Shown one piece after another: positions 1-7,185 of a DNA stretch of 13,578 bases. The notes beneath the pieces were generated by a model. The model saw nothing but the letters and a program-made list of their open reading frames with translations, did no database searches and was not told the DNA's origin. Each line of letters opens with the position of its first letter. Within the stretch, counting starts at the first letter, position 1. The translations under genes were made by a program, and so were the position numbers. The stretch is from Blastocatellia bacterium (lineage in GTDB: Bacteria; Acidobacteriota; Blastocatellia; Pyrinomonadales; Pyrinomonadaceae), in contig DNND01000122.1 in assembly GCA_003488005.1 (NCBI GenBank), forward strand, positions 56,078-69,655, read 5' to 3'.

Positions 1-2
1 AC

Positions 3-37
3 CTCTGACCTCTGACTTCTGCTAGCTGACAACTGAC
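3..37. repeat. Degenerate heptanucleotide array
   Basis: Five consecutive 7-base units can be read: CTCTGAC, CTCTGAC, TTCTGCT, AGCTGAC and AACTGAC. The first two are identical and the rest keep a TGAC or TGCT core in the same phase. The array begins at or before the window edge, so its full length is unknown. Units from position 22 onward overlap the last codons and the stop of the minus-strand HD-GYP gene, so part of that protein's tail is made of repeat sequence. Confidence 0.65.
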
Positions 38-1149
38 TCAAGTTGCGACTCAAGCATCTGGATCATGCGATGCACTTCGATGTGCTCTTCTTTCTTGATC
101 AGCGACTGCGCGTGCAGATTTTCCCAATCACCTTTGGGCACACGATGAAACGCCTCAACAACTTTCGGATCAAATTGTTTGCCGGCCCATTCATTTAGTT
201 CCTGCGCAGCAGCTTCATAAGCTTTGCCTTTGCGATACACACGATTGCTGGTCATCGCATCGAACGCGTCCGCTACCGAGAATATACGAGCGCACAAATC
301 AATATCTTCACCGCTCAAGCCCAGCGGATACCCCGAGCCGTCCCACTTTTCGTGGTGCTGGGCCACAACGCGCGCCGCACCTTCGAGAAAGTGAATGCCG
401 CGCAAGATTTGCTGGCCATGCGAGGGATGTTCGCGCATGAGCACCCACTCCTGGTCCGTCAACTTCGCCGGCTTACGTAAAATGGAATCAGGCACTCCGA
501 TCTTGCCAATGTCATGCAACAACGAACCAAACTCAAGCGCCTTGATGCGCTGGCCGTCGAGCCCATACTCTCGGCCAAGCCGCAGACTGTAGGTCACCAC
601 CCGTTCCGAATGGCCATGCGTTTCCAGGTCGCGAGTCTCAAGTGCGGCCGTCAACGCTTTCAAGGTTGAACGATAGGCGTCCTCGAGAGAATTTAGTGCG
701 TCGTCCAATTCAGCAGTGCGTTGCTCGACAAGTTCTTCCAGATGTCCTTCATAACGTTCTTTGGCAACTATCAACTCGTGATGCTCGAGCGCGCGCTTGA
801 CCACGGCTTCCACCTGTCGCAAGTCGAACGGTTTCATGACGTAATCAAAGGCCCCTAGTCGCAAAGCGCCGATGGCACTCTCGACCGTTTGCATGCCGCT
901 GATCATTACCACCACGGTGTTGGGCGCCATACTTTTAACTTGCGGAATCATGTCGAGACCGCTCATGCCCGGCATGGTGATGTCGCTTATCACCAGTTCA
1001 TACTCAGACGTCAACAGTCGCTCGAGCGCCTCTTCAGCCGACCCGGCTGTGATGCAATAGTACTGATCGCTGAACAGGTCAGACAGTATTGCCGTTATCT
1101 CCGGCTCGTCATCGACAATCAAAATTCGACACTTCACACTGGTAGACAT
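22..1149 (-). CDS. Response regulator with HD-GYP c-di-GMP phosphodiesterase domain
   Basis: A 375-residue two-domain response regulator. Residues 7-120 form a receiver with the acidic pocket IVDDE at 11-15, phospho-acceptor Asp56 and the conserved Lys of MKPF near 106. A helical, probably coiled-coil linker (about 121-165) leads to an HD-GYP domain (about 165-345). The expected metal-site motifs are all visible: HGHSERV at 178, HDIGKIGVPD at 212-221, REHPSHG at 240, QHHEKWDGSGYP at 264-275 and DAFDAMTSNRVYR near 294. HD-GYP domains hydrolyse cyclic di-GMP, so phosphorylation probably controls local c-di-GMP levels; the protein looks cytoplasmic. The ATG at 1149 is preferred over an in-frame TTG at 1158, because AGGAG lies 9 bases before the ATG but directly abuts the TTG. 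It follows the sigma-54 regulator gene on the same strand after 273 bases. Its last codons are built from a heptad repeat (LESQLESVVS tail). Confidence 0.93.
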   Translation of the reverse strand: MSTSVKCRILIVDDEPEITAILSDLFSDQYYCITAGSAEEALERLLTSEYELVISDITMPGMSGLDMIPQVKSMAPNTVVVMISGMQTVESAIGALRLGAFDYVMKPFDLRQVEAVVKRALEHHELIVAKERYEGHLEELVEQRTAELDDALNSLEDAYRSTLKALTAALETRDLETHGHSERVVTYSLRLGREYGLDGQRIKALEFGSLLHDIGKIGVPDSILRKPAKLTDQEWVLMREHPSHGQQILRGIHFLEGAARVVAQHHEKWDGSGYPLGLSGEDIDLCARIFSVADAFDAMTSNRVYRKGKAYEAAAQELNEWAGKQFDPKVVEAFHRVPKGDWENLHAQSLIKKEEHIEVHRMIQMLESQLESVVS

Positions 1150-1388
1150 TTGTTCCAACTCCTACTGAAGGGGGGATTGCGGTTCGATTACCGCCTGACA
1201 AGGCCTCGAGAGGGATTTAACGAAGGGTTCGAGGGGCGAGATGAAAATAGTCCCGCAGATGGGACCGGGTGCCATTCTACAAGTTTTACCAACTCGTGGC
1301 AAACATGTTTTTACACGGCGCAAAGTGCCATATTTACGGGTGTTGCAGCAAACGCAGAGATGAAAACGGTCGATTCCAGTGCGGTGAC

Positions 1389-1404
1389 AGCAGAAACCCT
1401 GCCA
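1389..1404 (-). promoter_or_regulatory. Candidate sigma-54 promoter upstream of the HD-GYP gene
   Basis: On the minus strand the sequence reads TGGCAG, five bases, CTGCT. This matches the TGGCAC-N5-TTGCW consensus except at two positions, and the GG-to-GC spacing of 10 bases is correct. It would start transcription near 1378, about 230 bases before the HD-GYP start codon. Caution: the same bases form a GCAG-N5-CTGC inverted repeat just past the preceding gene's stop, so they may instead be part of a hairpin. Confidence 0.3.
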
Positions 1405-1422
1405 CTCACACTTAAACGATAC

Positions 1423-2847
1423 TTAATAGGTCATCCGCGCCGCTGATTCATTGCCTGTAATTTTCTTGAGGCGGTAGCGGAATTGATCTCGTGTCAGACC
1501 CAGGAGATCGGCGGCTCGCGTTTGGTTGCCACTTGCCTGCGCCAGGGCCTGCTTCATCAGCGACGTCTCAACTTCAGTGAGCAAGATCCCTCCAGGTGGC
1601 AGATGCACACTCGCATCTTTGCCGATCACCACCATTCTTTGCAGCACACCTCCAGCGGTTCTTTCCGGAGCAATGTCCTGGGGCAAGTAGCGAGTTGTAA
1701 TCACGTCGCCATCCTCGAGAATCATCGCCCGCTCGATAACGTTTCCGAGTTCACGCACGTTGCCAGGCCAACTGTACTGACGAAAGGCGCGAACCGCCTC
1801 AGGACTGAAACCACTAATGCGGGAGCCTCCATTTCGCAAGCCGCGCTTAACGAAGTGTTCCGCGAGAACCATTATGTCGTCTCCGCGTTCAGACAAAGGC
1901 GGAATATCAAGCTGAATCACGGCGAGCCGATAGTACAGATCGAGGCGAAAGCGTCGCTTTGCGCTTTCCCGTTTGAGATCCCGGTTCGATGCGGCGATCA
2001 CGCGCGCGTTAAAAAGAACATCCTTCAGACCACCGACTCGGCGAAAGCTATTGTCCTCCAAGACGCGCAGCAGTTTTGCCTGGAGGTTTATGTCCAATTC
2101 GCTGATCTCATCCAGGAAGATCGTGCCGCCATCATTGGCCTGCTCGAACAATCCAGCCTTGCGGTTCTTCGCGTCGGTAAAAGCACCTTTTTCGTACCCA
2201 AAGAGTTCCGACTCGATCAAGTTCGACGGCAGCGCTGCGCAATTAATGGCGATGAAAGGATGAGCGGCGCGCTTTGAGCCGTAATGAATGGCGCGGGCCA
2301 CGAGATCCTTGCCGGTGCCGGACTCACCTTGCAAGAGCACCGCCGACACCTGGCTTTCGGCGACCTTCTGCGCGATACGAAGCATCTCTCGCATAACGGG
2401 CGAGCGGCCAACGATTTGTTTAAAGGAGAAATTTTCCGAATGCGCCTGGAACCTACGCGGCCCGAGTTCTTCTGCGTTGGATTCCGCGGCAAAAAAGTTA
2501 ATGGCCTTGAACAGGGCCTTCTCAGTAAATGGCTTTTGTAAGAAATCAACTGCGCCCCCTGCAAGCGCCTTTGCCCTCACGTCCGCGTCACCATGGGCCG
2601 TCACGAATACAATGGGGACTTTAGCGTCGGCGGCGCGCAACCGGCTTTGCAACTCTAAACCACTCGCTCCCGGTAACCTTACGTCGAGGATTAAACACGA
2701 CGATTGGTCGGGACGGCCGAAACTCAAAAACTCTTCCGCGGACGCGAAATCCTCGACAGTGAAGCCTACCGATTCGACGAGTCGTTTAGTTGCTTTACGA
2801 ATTGATTCATCGTCATCGACTATCGAGATTAGGGCTTCGTGGGCCAT
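1423..2847 (-). CDS. Sigma-54-dependent response regulator (NtrC class, FixJ-like receiver)
   Basis: A 474-residue bacterial enhancer-binding protein in the order receiver, AAA+, Fis-type helix-turn-helix. The receiver (1-120) has acidic residues at 11-13, phospho-acceptor Asp55 and Lys105 in QKPF. The AAA+ module (about 143-385) shows Walker A GESGTGKD at 174-181, the sigma-54-contact loop as GAFTDA at 221-226 (usual form GAFTGA), Walker B GTIFLDE at 241-247, an arginine-finger region FRLDLYYRL near 300 and GNVREL at 362-367. The DNA-binding helix-turn-helix is at about 435-465. Such proteins bind upstream of -24/-12 promoters and use ATP to open sigma-54 holoenzyme. The receiver shares its wording (LDVRLPG, SGL, PIVF, HGD, GAV) with the FixJ-type regulator encoded just upstream. 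The ATG is preceded by GGGAGG at 5-base spacing. Its target is unknown; the sigma-54 promoter at 6964 is the obvious local candidate. Confidence 0.95.
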   Translation of the reverse strand: MAHEALISIVDDDESIRKATKRLVESVGFTVEDFASAEEFLSFGRPDQSSCLILDVRLPGASGLELQSRLRAADAKVPIVFVTAHGDADVRAKALAGGAVDFLQKPFTEKALFKAINFFAAESNAEELGPRRFQAHSENFSFKQIVGRSPVMREMLRIAQKVAESQVSAVLLQGESGTGKDLVARAIHYGSKRAAHPFIAINCAALPSNLIESELFGYEKGAFTDAKNRKAGLFEQANDGGTIFLDEISELDINLQAKLLRVLEDNSFRRVGGLKDVLFNARVIAASNRDLKRESAKRRFRLDLYYRLAVIQLDIPPLSERGDDIMVLAEHFVKRGLRNGGSRISGFSPEAVRAFRQYSWPGNVRELGNVIERAMILEDGDVITTRYLPQDIAPERTAGGVLQRMVVIGKDASVHLPPGGILLTEVETSLMKQALAQASGNQTRAADLLGLTRDQFRYRLKKITGNESAARMTY

Positions 2848-2920
2848 TTATGCCTCCCAGGTCTTTGAGCGCATTTTATGAGATTTAGCGCTGAAGGCTA
2901 TTGGCTTTGAGGGTGACTGG

Positions 2921-2956
2921 ATAGGACCTTAGTCGTACTGAGTACGCTGAGGCCTT
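2921..2956. repeat. Palindromic hairpin between the two regulator genes
   Basis: CGTAC-TGA-GTACG (2934-2946) is a perfect stem, extended by CCTTAG on the left and CTGAGG on the right with one bulged T and one G-T pair. AGG/CTT-type pairing continues it outward. No T-run follows on the minus strand, so it is not a classical terminator. The left flank carries ATAGGAC (2921-2927), the same 7-mer that occurs twice upstream of the kinase gene, which links it to the heptad repeats of this locus. It occupies about a third of the 123-base gap. Confidence 0.55.
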
Positions 2957-2970
2957 GGCTAATTTCAGCG

Positions 2971-3600
2971 TTACGACCAGGTCGTTCCGATTCTCAGCTT
3001 CTCAGCCATGCGCACCAGTTCAGCTAAAGAATCAGCTTGCATCTTGTGCATCACGTGGCCGCGGTGAACTTTGATCGTCTTCTCACTGGTGCCGAGCGAC
3101 AACGCGATTTGTTTGTTGAGCATTCCCGCGACGACCAGTGACATGACTTCTTTCTCGCGCGGCGTTAGCAAGCCAAGGTTTTTGCTCAGTTCGTCCAACT
3201 CCACTCGCTGGCTGCGCGTCGCCGCTGCTCTCGCAATCCCCTGGACGATCGCGTCGAGCAGATCCTGATCTCTAAAGGGCTTGGTAAGAAACTCTACGGC
3301 ACCAGCCTTCATGGCCTGCACTGACATCGGAATGTCGCCGTGTCCGGTGATGAAGACGATTGGATAGTGAATGCCCCGCGCATTCATCTCCTTCTGCAAA
3401 TCCAAACCGCTGAGTCCTGGTAAGCGCACATCCAGGACCACACAGCCCGGCGCGTCGACCAGCTCACCACTCAAAAACTCTGGCGCAGAGGAAAAAGTTT
3501 GAACGTCCATGCCGACGGCTGCCAGCAGGCGGCTGATGGCGCTGCGCATTGAAGCGTCGTCATCGATCACGAATACTACCGGCCTGGATTCTGCGTTCAT
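2971..3600 (-). CDS. FixJ-family two-component response regulator (LuxR HTH)
   Basis: A 209-residue response regulator of normal FixJ length. The receiver (about 6-125) has DDD at 13-15, phospho-acceptor Asp57 in VVLDVRLPG, Thr in FITGHGD and Lys in TKPF. The C-terminal LuxR-type helix-turn-helix (about 143-205) reads LTPREKEVM, then NKQIALSLGTSEKTIKVHRGHVMHKM, which is highly typical. It should be a cytoplasmic DNA-binding activator. Its ATG overlaps the stop of the upstream kinase gene by one base (TAATG). No clear Shine-Dalgarno sequence is seen, so it is probably translationally coupled to the kinase and is very likely that kinase's direct partner. The kinase/regulator pairing is of the FixL-FixJ/TodS-TodT kind; the signal and target promoters cannot be read from the sequence. 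Confidence 0.94.
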   Translation of the reverse strand: MNAESRPVVFVIDDDASMRSAISRLLAAVGMDVQTFSSAPEFLSGELVDAPGCVVLDVRLPGLSGLDLQKEMNARGIHYPIVFITGHGDIPMSVQAMKAGAVEFLTKPFRDQDLLDAIVQGIARAAATRSQRVELDELSKNLGLLTPREKEVMSLVVAGMLNKQIALSLGTSEKTIKVHRGHVMHKMQADSLAELVRMAEKLRIGTTWS

Positions 3601-6476
3601 TAGCTTGCCGGAGCGGATGGAAGAGTGAACTGAAATGTCGCACCCTTTCCTTCGTTAGGTGTGCACCAAAGTTTCCCGTCATGGGCCTCAACAATCGTCC
3701 GACTAATCGATAGACCGAGACCAAGCCCACCATCCTTGCTGGTAAAGAACGAGTCGAAAACTCGCTCATAGTTTTTTTGATCCAGACCGATGCCCGTGTC
3801 GCTCACCTTTACCGTCACCTCGCCAGGGCCGCTGGTGCGAGAGCTGATTACCACTTCGCGCGGCAGCCAGGTCGACTTGCTGATCGACTCGTTGCTATTG
3901 AGGATAAGATTCAGCAATACCTGCTGCAACTGAACCCTGTCGCCGATAACCGGCGGCAAATCGGCGGCGAGTTCCGGCCGAACCGAGACCTGGTTTCTGG
4001 CCAACTCGCTGGCTGACAATACGATTACCTCTCGAATTACCTCGTTAATATCCAGCGGCGTTTTTTGCGCGGTAGTCTTCTTCACCAACGCGCGAATTCC
4101 TTTTATTACGTCGCTGGCGCGCATCGCGTCACTGATCATGCAGTCAATGGCTTCTCGAGTGCTTTCCAGATCGGGTGTCTTGCGCGAAAGAAGTCGTAGG
4201 GAAGCATTGCCATTGGTGACTATGGCGCCAAGCGGCTGGTTCAGTTCATGAGCTATTGATGACGTCAACTCGCCTACAGTCAGCACGCGACTAGCGCGGG
4301 CCAGCTCGGTGTGCGCCTGCCTTAGTGCTTCTTCTGACAACCGGCGCTGAGTGGTGTCGATGATCGTGCCGACGTATTCGGCGATTTTGCCGGAATCATT
4401 GAAAACAGGGTGGGCCTGGCTGTGGACGTACCGCACCGTTCCATCGGGACGAATGATTCTAAAATGCAAATCAAATTCGCTTGCTTCGTTGGTTGTCTGC
4501 GTGAAAGCGCGCAGCGCAGCGGGAAAATCCTCCGGGTGAATGAACTGTTGGGCGGCTTCCAGAGTCAGCTTGAACTTCCCAGGGTCGAGGCCAAAGATGC
4601 GATAGTGTTCTTCGGACCAGAACAAATCTCCGGTAACAACATTCCAGGCCCAACTGCCGGTATGACTCAGCCGTTGCCCTTCCCGCAAGTAGGCTTCGGA
4701 ACGGCGGCGATCTTCTTCCGCGCGCCTGTTCTCGGTGATGTCGTGCATCGTCGCGAGCAAGTACTTTTCCTGGCCGATTCCCACTTTATCGATGTTGCAG
4801 GAAATAAGGCGCGCATCGCCGGACTTGGTAAAGAAAGTCATTTCGAGGTCGCGCGCGAAACCTCGCTTCTGAATTTCAGTGAAAAGATGGCTCTGGGCAA
4901 CCGGTTCGCGGTTAATGCCCAATTGGAGGCTAGTCCTGCCGACCACTTCTCCCCGGCTGAACCCGAACATTTTCACCCAAGCCTCGTTGATGTCGACAAT
5001 CAATCCCTCGGGCAGTCGAGCGAGCGATATAGCAAATGGAGCTCTGTCGAAAACAATAGAAAACTTTCGCTCGCTCTCGAGTAAAGTTTTTTCAGCCTGT
5101 TTCCGCGAGGTCATGTTACGGCCAATGGTTGCGAGAGCAAGCCGGCGCCCGTTGCCCTGCTCCCTGATGAAGAAGAGGTGATGAAGCATCGGGATGGCGC
5201 TTCCCCCTTTGAAATTTTTGACGCGCACTTCTCCTTCCCAGCGCCCCTCGCGTAAAACTGTCGGCAGAATCTCACTCACGAATCTCTCTTGTTCTCCTTC
5301 GTCAATAAAATCGACGATGGCCGTTGCGCTTAGTTGAGCATCGCTGGATAGTCCGACCATCTGTAGTCCGGCGGGATTCACGAAAAGCACCTGGCCCTCC
5401 GGTGAGGCGATGCCGATAAAATCAGTACTGTTCTCGACCAGTGAACTAAGCGTGCGCTGTTGTTCTTCGGCAACCTTGCGGTCGGTAACGTATCGCTGGA
5501 ATATTGCCAGGCCGCCATCCGGATTTGGGTAGATTCTATTTTCATACCATTCTCGCAGCCGGGGAGAATAATTCTCATCTGTTACCACCGTTCGCTCTTT
5601 CATTGAGCGATGCAGTTGCGCCCCAGACGTCGGATTTGGAAACACGTCCCACAGCACTTTTCCTATGAGATTGGCGGGAACTTTGCCGAGAAGTTTCAGT
5701 TGATCTTCAGCATGCTTGTTGAAGTATGTATAGCGCCAATCTTTATCTACGGCAAAAAAATTGTCGGTAATACTCTCGAGTATCATCTCTACCGTCGCGT
5801 TAGCTTCGGTCAATTGTGCCGTGCGCTCAACCACCCGTAGCTCTAATTGCTCGTTAAGTTTTCCTATCTCAGCTTGGGCCTGGTTGAGCTTCGGGGTCTC
5901 AATGACATCCCAGGTACCGCTGCGGCGCGCCAGCGCAAATTGGTGATTGCGGGCTACGTCGAGAATTTCCGCAGCGCCGAATCCTGACAATGGGTAACTG
6001 CACAAGACGCTCATCGGCTGATCTTTAATTGAATCGTTGAGCTGTTTTTCATACTCAGAAAAATCCCGCCATTCTTCCTGCCTCAGCCAACATGTGTCAC
6101 CGGAAACCCTCATACCCGCATAGCCGCGGGCTAAAGCATCATTTAATTTTTCATTCCAGGTGGAAAGTACATCGTCGAGATTCACCGCGCCGTCTTTGAG
6201 ATACCATTCGCTGCTCGAGAAAATTGCAATATTTTGTTCGGACCGATGCTGGTCAAGGTTGGGTACTGCCAGGCGCAGCTCGTTCCATGCTTCTTCTTCC
6301 GTCAGGGGAGCGGCGATGACCCAGACGCAGAATTCTTTGTGGTCCAGCCCGGCCTTGAAATAGGGAATGACGGTGTCAAGAAGGTCTTGTTTCGACTCGT
6401 AGAAATGACAGAAGTGCGTCCCCCATGTCATATGCCCTATGACATCAATTCCGCTATTTCTTAAACCATTTCCCAT
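3600..6476 (-). CDS. MEDS-PAS(x4) sensor histidine kinase
   Basis: A 958-residue hybrid-sensor kinase without signal peptide or membrane segments, so it should sense in the cytoplasm. Domains in order: a MEDS domain (about 14-183; HMTWGTHFCHFYES, then YFKAGL and FCVWV; the family is named for methanogen/methylotroph DcmR sensors), a coiled coil (about 195-228), four PAS domains (about 228-336, 343-460, 470-586, 600-712), HisKA (about 730-795) with phospho-acceptor His743 in SIAHELNQPLGA, and HATPase_c (about 838-956) with N box NLILNSNE, DTGIG at 893-897 and GLGLG at 917-921. The H-box and ATPase resemble FixL/TodS-type kinases. The ATG at 6476 is chosen because AAGG lies five bases upstream; an in-frame TTG at 6512 would add 12 residues with no good ribosome site. 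It overlaps the FixJ-type gene by one base. The ligand is unknown; none of the PAS domains shows an obvious heme- or flavin-binding signature. Confidence 0.93.
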   Translation of the reverse strand: MGNGLRNSGIDVIGHMTWGTHFCHFYESKQDLLDTVIPYFKAGLDHKEFCVWVIAAPLTEEEAWNELRLAVPNLDQHRSEQNIAIFSSSEWYLKDGAVNLDDVLSTWNEKLNDALARGYAGMRVSGDTCWLRQEEWRDFSEYEKQLNDSIKDQPMSVLCSYPLSGFGAAEILDVARNHQFALARRSGTWDVIETPKLNQAQAEIGKLNEQLELRVVERTAQLTEANATVEMILESITDNFFAVDKDWRYTYFNKHAEDQLKLLGKVPANLIGKVLWDVFPNPTSGAQLHRSMKERTVVTDENYSPRLREWYENRIYPNPDGGLAIFQRYVTDRKVAEEQQRTLSSLVENSTDFIGIASPEGQVLFVNPAGLQMVGLSSDAQLSATAIVDFIDEGEQERFVSEILPTVLREGRWEGEVRVKNFKGGSAIPMLHHLFFIREQGNGRRLALATIGRNMTSRKQAEKTLLESERKFSIVFDRAPFAISLARLPEGLIVDINEAWVKMFGFSRGEVVGRTSLQLGINREPVAQSHLFTEIQKRGFARDLEMTFFTKSGDARLISCNIDKVGIGQEKYLLATMHDITENRRAEEDRRRSEAYLREGQRLSHTGSWAWNVVTGDLFWSEEHYRIFGLDPGKFKLTLEAAQQFIHPEDFPAALRAFTQTTNEASEFDLHFRIIRPDGTVRYVHSQAHPVFNDSGKIAEYVGTIIDTTQRRLSEEALRQAHTELARASRVLTVGELTSSIAHELNQPLGAIVTNGNASLRLLSRKTPDLESTREAIDCMISDAMRASDVIKGIRALVKKTTAQKTPLDINEVIREVIVLSASELARNQVSVRPELAADLPPVIGDRVQLQQVLLNLILNSNESISKSTWLPREVVISSRTSGPGEVTVKVSDTGIGLDQKNYERVFDSFFTSKDGGLGLGLSISRTIVEAHDGKLWCTPNEGKGATFQFTLPSAPAS

Positions 6477-6530
6477 TGGAGCCTTTTCTATTCTGTTGAG
6501 TTGATCGCACAACAGTAACTCTGGTCAGCG

Positions 6531-6551
6531 ATAGGACATCGGTCATAGGAC
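6531..6551. repeat. Three-unit heptad array upstream of the kinase gene
   Basis: Units ATAGGAC, ATCGGTC and ATAGGAC follow each other in 7-base phase, 55 bases upstream of the kinase ATG. The outer units are identical. The same ATAGGAC occurs once more at 2921-2927, also upstream of a minus-strand regulator gene. Confidence 0.45.
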
Positions 6552-6747
6552 TTCATGATTCCGCATTTGAATCTTTAAGATATTCACCATCTGGTTGCGG
6601 CTGGTTCGCTTTCGCAAAGTCAATAATAGAGTTCTGATCGCTTACGCAACAGCTTGGATGATTCGCAAGTTCGGAGAGAACCCACTTTAGACATCAGGCG
6701 ATGTTCATTCTCCGCACGATGGAGTCGCTGGCGAGGTAGAAGTTTGC

Positions 6748-6768
6748 TGTGGGTGTCAGTATCCCACA
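6748..6768. repeat. Inverted repeat TGTGGG-N9-CCCACA
   Basis: A perfect 6-base inverted repeat with a 9-base spacer in the middle of the divergent region. It could be an operator or a small hairpin; there is no T-run beside it, so a terminator is unlikely. Confidence 0.35.
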
Positions 6769-6950
6769 ATTCAATACTTCTGATCGCAGTTATTTAGGTT
6801 TCCTTTCGCGAGTCCTGCCGGATGGGTTGCGGTCAGCACAAACTGGGTCATTTGGCCCACGAGGGTGTTTTCATCCCTCAAAAACGCTATCTAAACAAGC
6901 GAGTTGATCGCGCAACCGCCCTTCTAATGCGGTCGTTTCCTCAACTGCGA

Positions 6951-6965
6951 CACCCAAGCTGGGTG
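6951..6965. promoter_or_regulatory. Inverted repeat CACCC-N5-GGGTG overlapping the -24 element
   Basis: A perfect 5-base dyad whose right half ends on the first two bases of the sigma-54 -24 element. A protein bound here would compete with or position sigma-54 polymerase. Its role as an operator is inferred from position only. Confidence 0.3.
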
Positions 6966-6979
6966 GCACGATGCATGCA
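6964..6979 (+). promoter_or_regulatory. Sigma-54 (-24/-12) promoter for the BON gene
   Basis: TGGCAC, five bases, ATGCA. This matches the TGGCAC-N5-TTGCW consensus at every position but one, with the exact GG-to-GC spacing. The predicted start site is near 6990, leaving a leader of about 195 bases before the BON start codon. A sigma-54 activator of the NtrC class is encoded in the same locus, and an imperfect dyad lies at a typical enhancer distance upstream. Confidence 0.65.
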
Positions 6980-7101
6980 CCCGTACATTTTGAATTTCCC
7001 CGAATCCCCTGGCGCTGATCTTTCCTGAACTGAGTTCTTGTTCGTTTAGCATTCCTGCAGAGCCGGTCCTGAAACAGCGTGGATCAATTTGCGGCGCATT
7101 A

Positions 7102-7121
7102 TCGCAGCTGTAAGTCTGCGA
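7102..7121 (+). other. Leader hairpin TCGCAG-N8-CTGCGA
   Basis: A perfect 6-base-pair stem with an 8-base loop in the predicted leader of the BON transcript, 65 bases before the start codon. It does not cover the ribosome site GGAGG at 7170-7174. It may affect mRNA stability; no known riboswitch is recognised. Confidence 0.3.
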
Positions 7122-7185
7122 CGAAGTTGTGTGCGGCGCTCGCGTTAACACCACCCGACATTGATGACTGGAGGTTGATCTAAAC

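Larger units (their letters stand above)
6500..6916 (+). repeat. Four dispersed TGATCGC motif copies
   Basis: Copies lie at 6500-6513 (GTTGATCGCACAAC), 6631-6650 (GTTCTGATCGC followed by ACGCAAC), 6778-6787 (TTCTGATCGC) and 6903-6916 (GTTGATCGCGCAAC). Three of them continue into a CAAC half, giving an imperfect GTTG...CAAC dyad. Spacing between neighbours is roughly 125-146 bases and all face the same way. The last copy lies about 75-90 bases upstream of the predicted sigma-54 start site, a usual distance for an enhancer-binding protein. Binding-site function is an inference. Confidence 0.4.
6477..7185. other. Long divergent intergenic region without a convincing gene
   Basis: About 700 bases separate the leftward kinase from the rightward BON gene. 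Short open frames here lack ribosome sites, biased composition or recognisable domains. Visible contents are a heptad array near the kinase start, four TGATCGC-type motifs, small inverted repeats (6748-6768; 6861-6879, GAGGGTG-TTTT-CA-T-CCCTC; 6951-6965; 7102-7121) and a sigma-54 promoter at 6964. ATCTT-T-AAGAT near 6570 is a further small palindrome. I see no tRNA, known riboswitch or strong sigma-70 promoter for the kinase. Confidence 0.7.

Noticed and set aside
3..37. CRISPR array
   Set aside because: The units are 7 bases long without spacers, and no cas genes are present.
36..54. Two ACTCAAG copies recalling the HspR operator (HAIR)
   Set aside because: HAIR needs CTTGAGT-N7-ACTCAAG as an inverted repeat; these are direct repeats inside a coding sequence far from the chaperone genes.
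1327..1342. Another TGGCAC followed by TTTGC on the minus strand, resembling sigma-54
   Set aside because: The GG-to-GC spacing is four bases too short for a -24/-12 promoter.
889..1446. Plus-strand open frame of 185 codons across the HD-GYP start and the gap
   Set aside because: Half of it is antisense to the receiver domain; it has no ribosome site or known motif.
1483..2277. Long plus-strand open frame (264 codons) opposite the sigma-54 regulator
   Set aside because: It lies wholly antisense to a gene with clear domains, has no recognisable fold, and arises from codon bias of the true gene.
6822..7028. 68-codon plus-strand frame in the divergent region
   Set aside because: No ribosome site, no family resemblance, and it runs through the sigma-54 promoter.
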